A stretch of DNA of 7,352 nucleotides, from NCBI GenBank assembly GCA_966185765.1, contig CBIFVZ010000123.1:1-7352 (forward strand), in the 5' to 3' direction. Shown piece after piece: positions 1 through 5,698 of the stretch. Position 1 is the stretch's first letter. Every line of letters begins with the position of its first letter. Both the position numbers and the translations under genes were made by a program. The notes beneath the pieces are model-generated. The model ran no database searches, had not been told where the DNA came from, and saw only the letters and a program-made list of their open reading frames with translations. Origin of the DNA: CBIFVZ01 sp966185765. GTDB lineage: Bacteria; Pseudomonadota; Gammaproteobacteria; Enterobacterales; Enterobacteriaceae.

Positions 1-232
1 GATTACTCTTGCCAAGACTGATAGCGTTGCTAATCGTCGTCTGGCATTCGCCCGTACTCGTGATAACGAAATCGTGGCAAAACTGTTTAATGAGCTGGGC
101 CCGCGTTTCGCGAGCCGCGCAGGTGGTTACACTCGCATTCTGAAGTGTGGTTTCCGCGCAGGTGACAATGCTCCGATGGCTTACATCGAGCTGGTTGATC
201 GCCCTGAGCTGCAAGCAGAAGCAGCAGAGTAA
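1..232 (+). CDS. rplQ: 50S ribosomal protein L17, 3' part
   Basis: This is the C-terminal part of ribosomal protein L17 of the large subunit; the start lies left of the window. Reading from base 2, the frame gives about 76 residues, beginning ITLAKTDSVANRRLAFARTR and ending in the acidic, alanine-rich tail DRPELQAEAAE, then TAA at 230-232. The body is essentially the enterobacterial L17 sequence. The tail differs from the E. coli form as I recall it (DRSEKAEAAAE), which fits a related genus. In this family rplQ is the last gene of the alpha ribosomal-protein operon after rpoA, and the strong terminator 14 bases downstream agrees with that position. The product call is very secure; the 5' part cannot be judged. 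Confidence 0.97.
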   Translation, partial: ITLAKTDSVANRRLAFARTRDNEIVAKLFNELGPRFASRAGGYTRILKCGFRAGDNAPMAYIELVDRPELQAEAAE

Positions 233-245
233 TCTGCAGCAATAT

Positions 246-272
246 AAAAAACCCGCTTCGGCGGGTTTTTTT
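246..272 (+). terminator. Intrinsic terminator of the rplQ operon
   Basis: A perfect 5-bp GC stem (CCCGC at 252-256, GCGGG at 261-265) closes a TTCG tetraloop. It is preceded by six A (246-251) and followed by a run of seven T (266-272), so the stem can extend through A-U pairs. This is a textbook Rho-independent terminator. It separates the ribosomal-protein operon from yhdN. The A-run also makes it partly symmetric, but no gene needs termination from the other side. Confidence 0.95.
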
Positions 273-325
273 ATTGCTGCTACTCCTCTCTGTGCTGAAT
301 TACTCGTATCCTTACTGGTAGATGC

Positions 326-333
326 AGGAGGGG
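326..333 (+). promoter_or_regulatory. Strong ribosome binding site of yhdN, deciding the start
   Basis: AGGAGGGG at 326-333 is a near-perfect Shine-Dalgarno sequence with 5 bases between AGGAGG and the ATG at 337. An in-frame ATG at 322 lies upstream of this site and has no comparable site of its own. The binding site therefore selects 337 as the start. Confidence 0.85.
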
Positions 334-336
334 ATA

Positions 337-705
337 ATGTTGATAATTGATCAGTGGGCAGAGCGCCATATTGAAGAAGCTCTACATGATGGAGCGTTTG
401 ATAACCTTCCTGGTCATGGTGAACCGCTGAAACTGGATGATGATTCATACATCCCAGTGGAACTACGGTCTGGTTATCGTTTGCTTAAAAATGCAGGCTG
501 TTTACCGCCCGAACTGGAAATGCGTAACGAGGCTCTTGAACTTCAGGATTTACTACATTCTATCCATGAGCAACACCCTGATTATCAGACACTGAAAAAA
601 CGTCTGATATTACTGGAGCTGAGGCTGCGGCAGTCTGGGCTAAGCACAGATTTTCTGTATGGTGAATATGCCGACAGACTGTTTTACCGGCTTGATGAGG
701 AATAA
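337..705 (+). CDS. yhdN: DUF1992 family protein YhdN, function unknown
   Basis: A 122-residue soluble protein of the DUF1992 family (the conserved domain also found in DnaJ-homologue subfamily C member 28 proteins); no function is established to my knowledge. Family hallmarks visible are the N-terminal LIIDQWAERHIEEA, the FDNLPGHGEPL block with a GxGxPL signature near residues 21-31, and the GYRLLKNAGCLPPELE block near residues 46-61. The rest is charged and helical, with no signal peptide or membrane segment. The start at 337 gives the same 122-residue length as E. coli YhdN and follows a strong ribosome binding site; the upstream in-frame ATG at 322 would add MQEGI. The gene ends 3 bases before zntR, so the two are almost certainly co-transcribed. 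I saw no convincing promoter in 273-325. Confidence 0.93.
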   Translation: MLIIDQWAERHIEEALHDGAFDNLPGHGEPLKLDDDSYIPVELRSGYRLLKNAGCLPPELEMRNEALELQDLLHSIHEQHPDYQTLKKRLILLELRLRQSGLSTDFLYGEYADRLFYRLDEE

Positions 706-708
706 CCT

Positions 709-1119
709 GTGTATCGTATTGGTCAAATTGCAAAACTGGCAGAGGTGACGCCAGATACTATCCGTTATTACGAGAAGCTTGGAATGATGTCCCATGATGT
801 TCGCACGGAGGGCGGTTTTCGGTTATACAATGAAGACGATCTTCGGCGTTTGCAATTTATTCGCCACGGTCGCCAGTTGGGTTTTACTCTGGAAGCTATT
901 GCTGAGTTGCTTTCAATTCGTGTTGAACCTGAACATCATACCTGCCAGGAGTCCAAAAGTATCGTACAGTCCAGACTGGCAGAAGTGGAAAGCAAGATAG
1001 CCGAGCTTGAAGAAATGAGAAACTCTCTCAAACGTCTCAATGATGCCTGCTGCGGTACAACACACAGCAGCATTTACTGTTCAATTCTTGAAGCCCTGGA
1101 GCAGGGAGCCGCGCGTTGA
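709..1119 (+). CDS. zntR: Zinc-responsive MerR-family regulator ZntR
   Basis: A MerR-type activator that, in E. coli, senses excess zinc and turns on the exporter gene zntA by untwisting its long-spacer promoter. The N-terminal winged helix-turn-helix has the family pattern YRIGQIAKLAEVTPDTIRYY (residues 2-21) followed by RTEGGFRLY. A long dimerisation helix (about 80-110) leads into the metal-binding loop. All zinc ligands known from the E. coli structure are present at the same numbers: C79 (from the partner subunit), C114, C115, H119 and C124. The start is GTG, with GAGGA at 697-701 giving a 7-base spacing; it begins 3 bases after the yhdN stop, so translation may be coupled. The protein has 136 residues, against about 141 in E. 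coli, because the last residues including a terminal Cys are absent. zntA is not in the window. Confidence 0.96.
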   Translation: MYRIGQIAKLAEVTPDTIRYYEKLGMMSHDVRTEGGFRLYNEDDLRRLQFIRHGRQLGFTLEAIAELLSIRVEPEHHTCQESKSIVQSRLAEVESKIAELEEMRNSLKRLNDACCGTTHSSIYCSILEALEQGAAR

Positions 1120-1172
1120 TTTTTTAGTCGTAGAGGATTAGACTCGCGGCGCTTAATAAATGAGGAAATACG

Positions 1173-1388
1173 ATGAGCGCTTACAAACATACACGAGGAA
1201 GAATTCAGGACAACGCGATTGAAGCTCTACTTCACGACCCGTTGTTTCGCCAGAGAGTGGAAAAGAGTAAGAAAGGGAAAGGAAGCTTTCAGCGTAAAGC
1301 AAAACACGGCGGAAAAGGCTACCAGGAGGCCAGTGGCAAACAAGCAAATTGCTTTTTTACCACTGGCCTTCTGCAATATACCGCCTGA
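1173..1388 (+). CDS. arfA: Alternative ribosome-rescue factor A
   Basis: ArfA frees ribosomes stalled on messages lacking a stop codon by recruiting release factor RF2; it backs up tmRNA. The 71-residue frame closely follows E. coli ArfA (72 residues). The RF2- and ribosome-binding part includes DNAIEALLHDPLFRQRVEK (13-31) and the basic KKGKGSFQRKAKHGGKG (33-49). The hydrophobic end FFTTGLL (61-67) matches the segment that destabilises the full-length protein in E. coli. Codons from about 51 onward form a long hairpin, described separately, as in the E. coli gene, where cleavage yields a shortened active protein and makes arfA itself a tmRNA target. GAGGA at 1162-1166 is the ribosome binding site. 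I saw no clear promoter in the 53 bases after zntR, so expression may come from upstream. The stop abuts the mscL stop. Confidence 0.96.
   Translation: MSAYKHTRGRIQDNAIEALLHDPLFRQRVEKSKKGKGSFQRKAKHGGKGYQEASGKQANCFFTTGLLQYTA
1323..1373 (+). promoter_or_regulatory. Long hairpin inside the 3' end of arfA (RNase III or terminator type)
   Basis: An inverted repeat spans codons 51 to 67 of arfA. The core arms are 1328-1347 and 1349-1368 and pair at 18 of 20 positions. The two mismatches are C1337 with A1359 and C1341 with T1355. Pairing continues outward to 1323/1373 with one G-U pair. The innermost pairs must open to make a loop. Six T at 1353-1358 fall inside the downstream arm. In E. coli the equivalent structure is cut by RNase III or ends transcription, giving an arfA message without a stop codon. 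Inference: it does the same here, and it may also serve as the 3' end of the convergent mscL message, whose stop lies 16 bases away. Confidence 0.88.
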
Positions 1389-1796
1389 TCAGATGTGCTT
1401 GTTATTCTGCTCTTTCAGCAGGTCGCGGATTTCGCCCAGCAGCACTTCCTCTTTCGTGGGGCCTGCCGCAGGCTCTTCTTTTTTCTTATGCAGTTTATTC
1501 ATCAGCTTAATTGCTGCGAAAATCGCCAATGCGACAATCACGAAGTCAAAGATATTCTGAATGAACATACCGTAATTCATGACTACGGCGGGGATATCCC
1601 CCTCTGCAGGACGCAGGACCCAGGCAAATTGTTTAAAGTCTATCCCACCAATCAGCAGCCCGAGTGGTGGCATGATGATATCGGCAACCAAAGATGAAAC
1701 AATTTTACCGAAAGCTGCACCTATAATTACACCCACTGCCAAATCAACGACATTGCCGCGCATCGCGAAATCGCGAAACTCTTTAAAGAAACTCAT
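1389..1796 (-). CDS. mscL: Large-conductance mechanosensitive channel MscL
   Basis: MscL is an inner-membrane homopentamer that opens under high membrane tension to release solutes during sudden osmotic downshift. The 135-residue protein has the amphipathic N-terminal helix (FKEFRDFAMRGN). TM1 (about 15-43, NVVDLAVGVIIGAAFGKIV) carries pore-constriction residues L19 and V23 and the glycines G22, G26 and G30. After a periplasmic loop comes TM2 (about 76-99), then a basic KKKEE cluster and a C-terminal bundle helix ending EIRDLLKEQNN. The loop is less like E. coli (FAWVLRPAEGD, and N74 where E. coli has H74). GGAG (1807-1810 on this strand) lies 10 bases before the ATG. trkA lies upstream across 160 bases with two inverted repeats and a hairpin, so a separate promoter is likely, though I could not identify one confidently. 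It ends directly against arfA. Confidence 0.97.
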   Translation of the reverse strand: MSFFKEFRDFAMRGNVVDLAVGVIIGAAFGKIVSSLVADIIMPPLGLLIGGIDFKQFAWVLRPAEGDIPAVVMNYGMFIQNIFDFVIVALAIFAAIKLMNKLHKKKEEPAAGPTKEEVLLGEIRDLLKEQNNKHI

Positions 1797-1815
1797 TTTT
1801 TTGCTACTCCGTGTG

Positions 1816-1837
1816 TAAACTTAACGCTGTAAGTTTA
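1816..1837. repeat. Inverted repeat in the mscL leader or promoter
   Basis: TAAACTTA (1816-1823) and TAAGTTTA (1830-1837) are perfect 8-bp complements separated by 6 bases. The repeat lies 20 bases upstream of the mscL ATG. It could be an operator-like dyad or, in the message, a hairpin just before the ribosome binding site. It is AT-rich and therefore weak as RNA. A partial further copy (TTAAGTTTG on the - strand, around 1866-1874) lies further upstream. Confidence 0.5.
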
Positions 1838-1852
1838 ACAAATGATGCGTTA

Positions 1853-1869
1853 TTTGCCATAACGGCAAA
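1853..1869. repeat. Second inverted repeat upstream of mscL
   Basis: TTTGCC (1853-1858) and GGCAAA (1864-1869) form a perfect 6-bp dyad with a 5-base spacer. It sits within the trkA-mscL intergenic region, about 57 bases before the mscL ATG. It could be a regulator-binding dyad or chance; no known consensus is recognised. Confidence 0.4.
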
Positions 1870-1927
1870 CTTAAAAGGATTGCAGTAATCCCCTTAATGT
1901 TCATGGGATTAGAACCGAGGAAGGTCT

Positions 1928-1952
1928 TCAGGCAGAGTGGCGCTCTGCCTGA
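1928..1952 (-). terminator. Hairpin just after trkA
   Basis: A perfect 10-bp stem (1928-1937 with 1943-1952) with a 5-base loop starts 4 bases beyond the trkA stop codon. On the - strand it is followed by AGACCTTCC rather than a T-run, so it is not a canonical intrinsic terminator. It more likely protects the 3' end of the trkA message or acts as a weak or processed end. The position supports mscL being at least partly a separate transcript. Confidence 0.6.
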
Positions 1953-1956
1953 GTAA

Positions 1957-3333
1957 TTACAGGAAGAAAGGGCTTGGTTGAAATAAACGTTCAACATCTG
2001 ATACGAATTTCTTATCTGTCAGGAACATAATAACGTGATCGCCTTGCTCAATACGGAGATCATCATTTGCAATCATGACATCGTTACCTCGTACTACTGC
2101 ACCGATGATGGTTCCCGGGGGTAGTTTAATTTCACTGATAACTCGCCCAACTACACGCGACGTACTTTCGTCCCCATGCGCCACGGCTTCGATGGCTTCC
2201 GCAACGCCACGGCGCAGAGAAGATACTCCGACGATATCGGCTTTACGTACATGGCTGAGAAGTGCTGAAATCGTTGCTTGTTGCGGCGAAATAGCAATAT
2301 CAATAACGCTGCCTTGTACCAGATCGACGTAAGCACGTCGCTGGATCAGAACCATGACTTTTTTAGCCCCCAATCTTTTGGCCAGCATTGCTGACATGAT
2401 GTTGGCTTCATCATCGTTGGTGACGGCAATAAACAAATCGACCTGTTCAATGTGCTCTTCCGACAGTAGTTCCTGATCTGAGGCGTCACCGTAAAAGACG
2501 ATGGTGTCCTGCAACATTTCAGCCAGCTCGGCAGCACGCTGTTGGTTACGTTCAATCAGCTTAACGCTGTAATCTTTTTCGAGGCGTCGGGCAAGACCTG
2601 CCCCGATATTACCTCCGCCGACCAGCATTATGCGTTTGTAGGGTTTCTCCAGGCGTTGCAGTTCACTCATCACTGCACGAATATGCTGTGATGCAGCAAT
2701 AAAGAAGACTTCGTCGCCAGCTTCAACAATTGTCGACCCCTGAGGGCGAATCGGCCTGTCATGGCGAAAAATAGCCGCAACGCGGGTATCGATATGTGGC
2801 ATGTGGTCGCGCATTGTAGAGAGCGCATTACCGACCAGCGGTCCACCGTAATACGCTTTTACAACTCCGAGGCTAACTTTGCCTTCAGCAAAATTCACCA
2901 CCTGAAGAGCACCAGGGTATTCAATCAAACGATAAATATTGTCTATAACCAGCTGCTCAGGTGCAATCAGGTGATCAATCGGTACAGCTTCTGGGGTAAA
3001 GATCCGTTCCGCATCGCGAACATATTCGGGTGCGCGAATACGGGCAATACGGCTTGGGGTATTGAATAATGAATACGCAATCTGACAAGCAATCATGTTC
3101 GTTTCGTCAGAGCTGGTCACGGCAACCAGCATATCTGCATCATCAGCACCGGCTTCGCGTAGTACACGTGGATGAGAGCCATGCCCTTGTACTACCCGCA
3201 AATCAAATTTGTCTTGCAGGCTGCGCAGGCGGTCGCCGTTGGTATCTACCACAGTGATATCGTTGTTCTCACCGACCAGATTTTCTGCCAGTGTTCCGCC
3301 GACCTGTCCTGCACCGAGAATGATTATCTTCAT
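1957..3333 (-). CDS. trkA: Trk potassium-uptake regulatory subunit TrkA
   Basis: TrkA is the peripheral, NAD(H)-binding cytoplasmic subunit that gates the Trk potassium channels (TrkH/TrkG). The 458 residues equal the E. coli length. The protein is a tandem of two RCK modules, each a Rossmann nucleotide-binding fold followed by a TrkA-C domain. The first has GAGQVG at 8-12 and its flank, with acidic D30 ending strand 2. The second has GGGNIG at 239-244, with acidic E261 at the matching place. The C-terminus LFQPSPFFL is as in E. coli. No membrane segment is present, as expected. It lies 44 bases after rsmB; the ribosome binding site before the ATG is weak (AAGCGA about 6 bases away). In E. 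coli trkA is the distal gene of the def-fmt-rsmB group, and the same order is seen here. The Trk membrane subunits are not in the window. Confidence 0.98.
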   Translation of the reverse strand: MKIIILGAGQVGGTLAENLVGENNDITVVDTNGDRLRSLQDKFDLRVVQGHGSHPRVLREAGADDADMLVAVTSSDETNMIACQIAYSLFNTPSRIARIRAPEYVRDAERIFTPEAVPIDHLIAPEQLVIDNIYRLIEYPGALQVVNFAEGKVSLGVVKAYYGGPLVGNALSTMRDHMPHIDTRVAAIFRHDRPIRPQGSTIVEAGDEVFFIAASQHIRAVMSELQRLEKPYKRIMLVGGGNIGAGLARRLEKDYSVKLIERNQQRAAELAEMLQDTIVFYGDASDQELLSEEHIEQVDLFIAVTNDDEANIMSAMLAKRLGAKKVMVLIQRRAYVDLVQGSVIDIAISPQQATISALLSHVRKADIVGVSSLRRGVAEAIEAVAHGDESTSRVVGRVISEIKLPPGTIIGAVVRGNDVMIANDDLRIEQGDHVIMFLTDKKFVSDVERLFQPSPFFL

Positions 3334-3362
3334 GATATGTCGCTTTATGAATGCCGTGATAT

Positions 3363-3381
3363 CTGACCGCGCTGTGGTCAG
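3363..3381 (-). other. Intercistronic hairpin at the rsmB stop codon
   Basis: CTGACC (3363-3368) and GGTCAG (3376-3381) form a perfect 6-bp stem with a 7-base loop. The stem includes the rsmB stop codon (3378-3380). No T-run follows on the - strand, so termination is unlikely. It could affect message stability or the balance between rsmB and trkA expression. Confidence 0.45.
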
Positions 3382-4667
3382 TTCTTAATTATCTTAGCGT
3401 AATAAAAACCGTCACCTTCTTCCGGTGCCGGCAGGTTCTGTATTCCTGGGCTATCCGGCGTGCCTGTATCGGCAAGTTTTGCATCACGGTGGCGTTTCAG
3501 GAAGGCAGAAACTTGTTCTTTGTTTTCTTCTGGCAGAATGGAGCAGGTTGCATACACCAGAGTGCCACCGGATTTCAGGTATGGCCAGATTGCGTCAAGA
3601 ATTTCACTTTGCAAGTGTGCCAGTTCAGGAATATCTCTGTCACGACGTAGCCATTTGATATCTGGGTGGCGACGAATAACACCGGTTGCAGAGCAGGGGG
3701 CATCTATCAGGATACGATCAAAGAGGCGATCACCACACCACTGCTCAGGAAAACGCCCATCGCCGGTTTTGACCTCAGCGTGCATTCCAAGGCGGTCCAG
3801 GTTTTCATGTACGCGTTTAAGGCGTTGAGCATCAATATCAACTGCCAGCACGTTTGCTTGCGGAGCGGCCTCAAGAATGTGAGTGGTTTTACCACCTGGT
3901 GCGGCACACAAGTCGAGAATAGAATCGCCATTTTGAGGCGCAAGGTAAGTTATACAGCCTTGTGCAGAGGCATCCTGAACGGTGACATCACCTTGTTCAA
4001 ATCCCGGCAGCGCCTGTACGGATAGCGATGACTCAAGGCGTACTGCATCAGGATAACGGGAGTGTGTATAGCCTGTTGCTCCTTGCTCCTGCAGCCTTTT
4101 GAGCCATTCGTCACGGCTCTCGTGCAGACGGTTGACGCGTAGCCACATGGGGGGACGCTGATTGCTGGCCTCAACAATGCTCTGCCACTGTTGCGGATAG
4201 GCTTTGCGCAGTCGCGTCAGCAACCAGTCTGGAAACATCCAATGACATTCATTCTCTGCAGCCTGATTTAGCAGCTTTTCCTGGCTGCGCTGGAAATTAC
4301 GCAATACGCCGTTCACAAGCCCCTTAAACTGCATCTTTTTCAACGCGACAGCACCTTCCACCGTCTCAGCCAGCACGGCGTGAGGGGGAATACGCGTGTA
4401 AATCAGCTGGTAGAAGCCAACCATTATCAGGTAGTGAAGTGAGCGCTGTTTACCTGTCATTGGGCGTGACATTAGCTTACTCACCAGCCATTCAAGCTGG
4501 GGAAGAGTACGCAGTACACCAAAACTCAGCTCCTGAAGCAGAGCCTTATCTTTATCCGAGACTTTTTGCTGAAGCGGCGGCAGGATATGACTCAGTGACT
4601 GCCCTTTTTCAACCACCTGTTCAACGGCCTGTGCCGCAACGCTGCGAAGATTAATATTTTTTTTCAT
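3378..4667 (-). CDS. rsmB: 16S rRNA m5C967 methyltransferase RsmB
   Basis: RsmB (also Sun, RrmB, Fmu) uses S-adenosylmethionine to make 5-methylcytosine at position 967 of 16S rRNA. From the chosen start it has 429 residues, the E. coli length. The N-terminal part is a NusB-like RNA-binding helical domain (about 1-140). The C-terminal Rossmann methyltransferase has the SAM-binding CAAPGGK at 254-260, acidic D277, D303 and D322, the DAPCSATG motif with C325, and the catalytic nucleophile C375 in YATCS. All of these sit at E. coli numbering. An in-frame ATG at 4694 would add nine residues (MQGYSLSVA) but falls in the U-rich tail of a terminator-like hairpin. Neither start has a good ribosome binding site, so length and alignment decide for 4667. 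The gene follows fmt after 68 bases. Confidence 0.96.
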   Translation of the reverse strand: MKKNINLRSVAAQAVEQVVEKGQSLSHILPPLQQKVSDKDKALLQELSFGVLRTLPQLEWLVSKLMSRPMTGKQRSLHYLIMVGFYQLIYTRIPPHAVLAETVEGAVALKKMQFKGLVNGVLRNFQRSQEKLLNQAAENECHWMFPDWLLTRLRKAYPQQWQSIVEASNQRPPMWLRVNRLHESRDEWLKRLQEQGATGYTHSRYPDAVRLESSLSVQALPGFEQGDVTVQDASAQGCITYLAPQNGDSILDLCAAPGGKTTHILEAAPQANVLAVDIDAQRLKRVHENLDRLGMHAEVKTGDGRFPEQWCGDRLFDRILIDAPCSATGVIRRHPDIKWLRRDRDIPELAHLQSEILDAIWPYLKSGGTLVYATCSILPEENKEQVSAFLKRHRDAKLADTGTPDSPGIQNLPAPEEGDGFYYAKIIKN

Positions 4668-4676
4668 GGCTACAGA

Positions 4677-4691
4677 CAGGGAGTAACCCTG
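4677..4691 (-). other. Small hairpin before the rsmB start
   Basis: CAGGG (4677-4681) and CCCTG (4687-4691) form a perfect 5-bp stem with a 5-base loop, ending 9 bases before the rsmB ATG at 4667. The strand CAGGG on the - strand is the nearest purine-rich, Shine-Dalgarno-like sequence, and it would be sequestered in the stem. A role in limiting rsmB translation is inference. Confidence 0.45.
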
Positions 4692-4694
4692 CAT

Positions 4695-4720
4695 AAATAA
4701 AAATGCCCGGTAAACCGGGC
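4695..4720 (-). terminator. Terminator-like hairpin between fmt and rsmB
   Basis: GCCCGG (4705-4710) and CCGGGC (4715-4720) form a perfect GC-only 6-bp stem with a TAAA loop on the + strand. On the - strand it is followed by ATTTTTATTT, a U-rich tail broken by A. It begins 15 bases after the fmt stop. The form is that of an intrinsic terminator or attenuator. The interrupted U-tract suggests partial termination, which would lower rsmB-trkA expression relative to def-fmt. Confidence 0.75.
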
Positions 4721-4735
4721 GAAGAAATACCTGAT

Positions 4736-5683
4736 TCAGGCAATGACATTACCGGGAGTAAACCACTCGCGGCGCGAATTGAGTAAGTCCTGCGCTGGCA
4801 TGGCTTTCTTTCCGGCGGGCTGGAGTATTTCCAGATTAAGTATGCCGTCCTTCGTTGCCACCTGAATACCCTGCTTACCTGCATCAAGGATGGTACCAGG
4901 GGCACCTGGTGAGGATTTATCGATGACAGAAGCGCGCCAGACTTTTATTGGCTGATCATCAATCATGAAAAAACTCATGGGCCAGGGATTGAACGCGCGG
5001 ATACAACGTTCAAGCTGAGCTGCAGGCAACGACCAGTCAAGACGGGCTTCTTCTTTACTTAGTTTTTCAGCATATGTGACCAGGGCTTCATTCTGTACTT
5101 CAGGCGTAGCGCTGGCATTCGCAAGTTGGCTGAGCGTGGCAAGTAACCCTTCTGGGCCCAGCTCGGCCAGCTTGTGATAAAGTGTTGCACTGGTATCTTC
5201 TGGTGTGATCGGGCAAGCCAACTTATGCAGCATATCTCCGGTATCCAGACCTGAGTCCATTTGCATGATAGTTACACCGGTTTCAGTATCTCCAGCCCAC
5301 AGCGAACGCTGGATAGGAGCGGCACCTCGCCAGCGTGGCAGCAGTGAACCGTGGACGTTGATGCAGCCCAGACGCGGCATATCCAGCACCGTTTTCGGCA
5401 AAATCAGACCATAAGCCACAACGACCATTACATCAGTGTTGAGGTCGGCAACAAGTTGCTGATTTTCGACCGGTCGTAAAGAGGCTGGCTGGAAAACGGG
5501 CAAGCCATTTTCCTGTGCAAGCACTTTAACCGGGCTGGGCATAAGCTTTTTACCGCGACCAGCGGGGCGATCGGGTTGAGTGAAAACGCCCACGACCTGA
5601 TGCTGTGAAGCAAGCAGCGCCTCGAGATGACGCGCTGCAAAGTCAGGCGTGCCAGCGAAGATAATGCGTAAAGACTCGGACAC
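4736..5683 (-). CDS. fmt: Methionyl-tRNA formyltransferase
   Basis: Fmt transfers the formyl group from 10-formyltetrahydrofolate to initiator Met-tRNA, allowing bacterial translation initiation. The 315 residues equal E. coli Fmt. The N-terminal Rossmann-type catalytic domain has RIIFAGTPDFA at 6-16 and the tRNA-contacting insertion loop around QPDRPAGRGKKLMPSP (36-51). The formyltransferase signature includes N109, H111 (in NVHGSLLPRWRGAAPIQ) and D147 (in SGLDTGD), which correspond to the known catalytic triad. The C-terminal OB-like domain contains RAFNPWP and ends RREWFTPGN. The start codon is GTG (5681-5683), preceded by AAGGA with 5-base spacing. def lies 15 bases upstream, so the two form one operon; Fmt adds the formyl group that Def later removes. 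No anomalies seen. Confidence 0.98.
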   Translation of the reverse strand: MSESLRIIFAGTPDFAARHLEALLASQHQVVGVFTQPDRPAGRGKKLMPSPVKVLAQENGLPVFQPASLRPVENQQLVADLNTDVMVVVAYGLILPKTVLDMPRLGCINVHGSLLPRWRGAAPIQRSLWAGDTETGVTIMQMDSGLDTGDMLHKLACPITPEDTSATLYHKLAELGPEGLLATLSQLANASATPEVQNEALVTYAEKLSKEEARLDWSLPAAQLERCIRAFNPWPMSFFMIDDQPIKVWRASVIDKSSPGAPGTILDAGKQGIQVATKDGILNLEILQPAGKKAMPAQDLLNSRREWFTPGNVIA

Positions 5684-5698
5684 GTTAATCCTTGCTAC

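Noticed and set aside
322..336. Upstream ATG giving a 127-residue YhdN
   Set aside because: It lies before the strong AGGAGGGG ribosome binding site, which fits the ATG at 337. The 337 start also aligns with the E. coli protein length.
1108..1150. GCCGCG and CGCGGC arms with inner AGTC/GACT between zntR and arfA
   Set aside because: The arms are short, separated by long loops, and there is no usable T-run after the second arm. Not strong enough to call a terminator or operator.
1131..1159. Possible arfA promoter TAGAGG with TAATAA
   Set aside because: Both boxes match the consensus poorly, and the implied start site would fall in the arfA ribosome binding site.
1219..1560. 113-residue + strand frame across arfA and mscL
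   Set aside because: It is a shadow frame overlapping two well-recognised genes, has no recognisable domain, and has low-complexity composition from antisense mscL.
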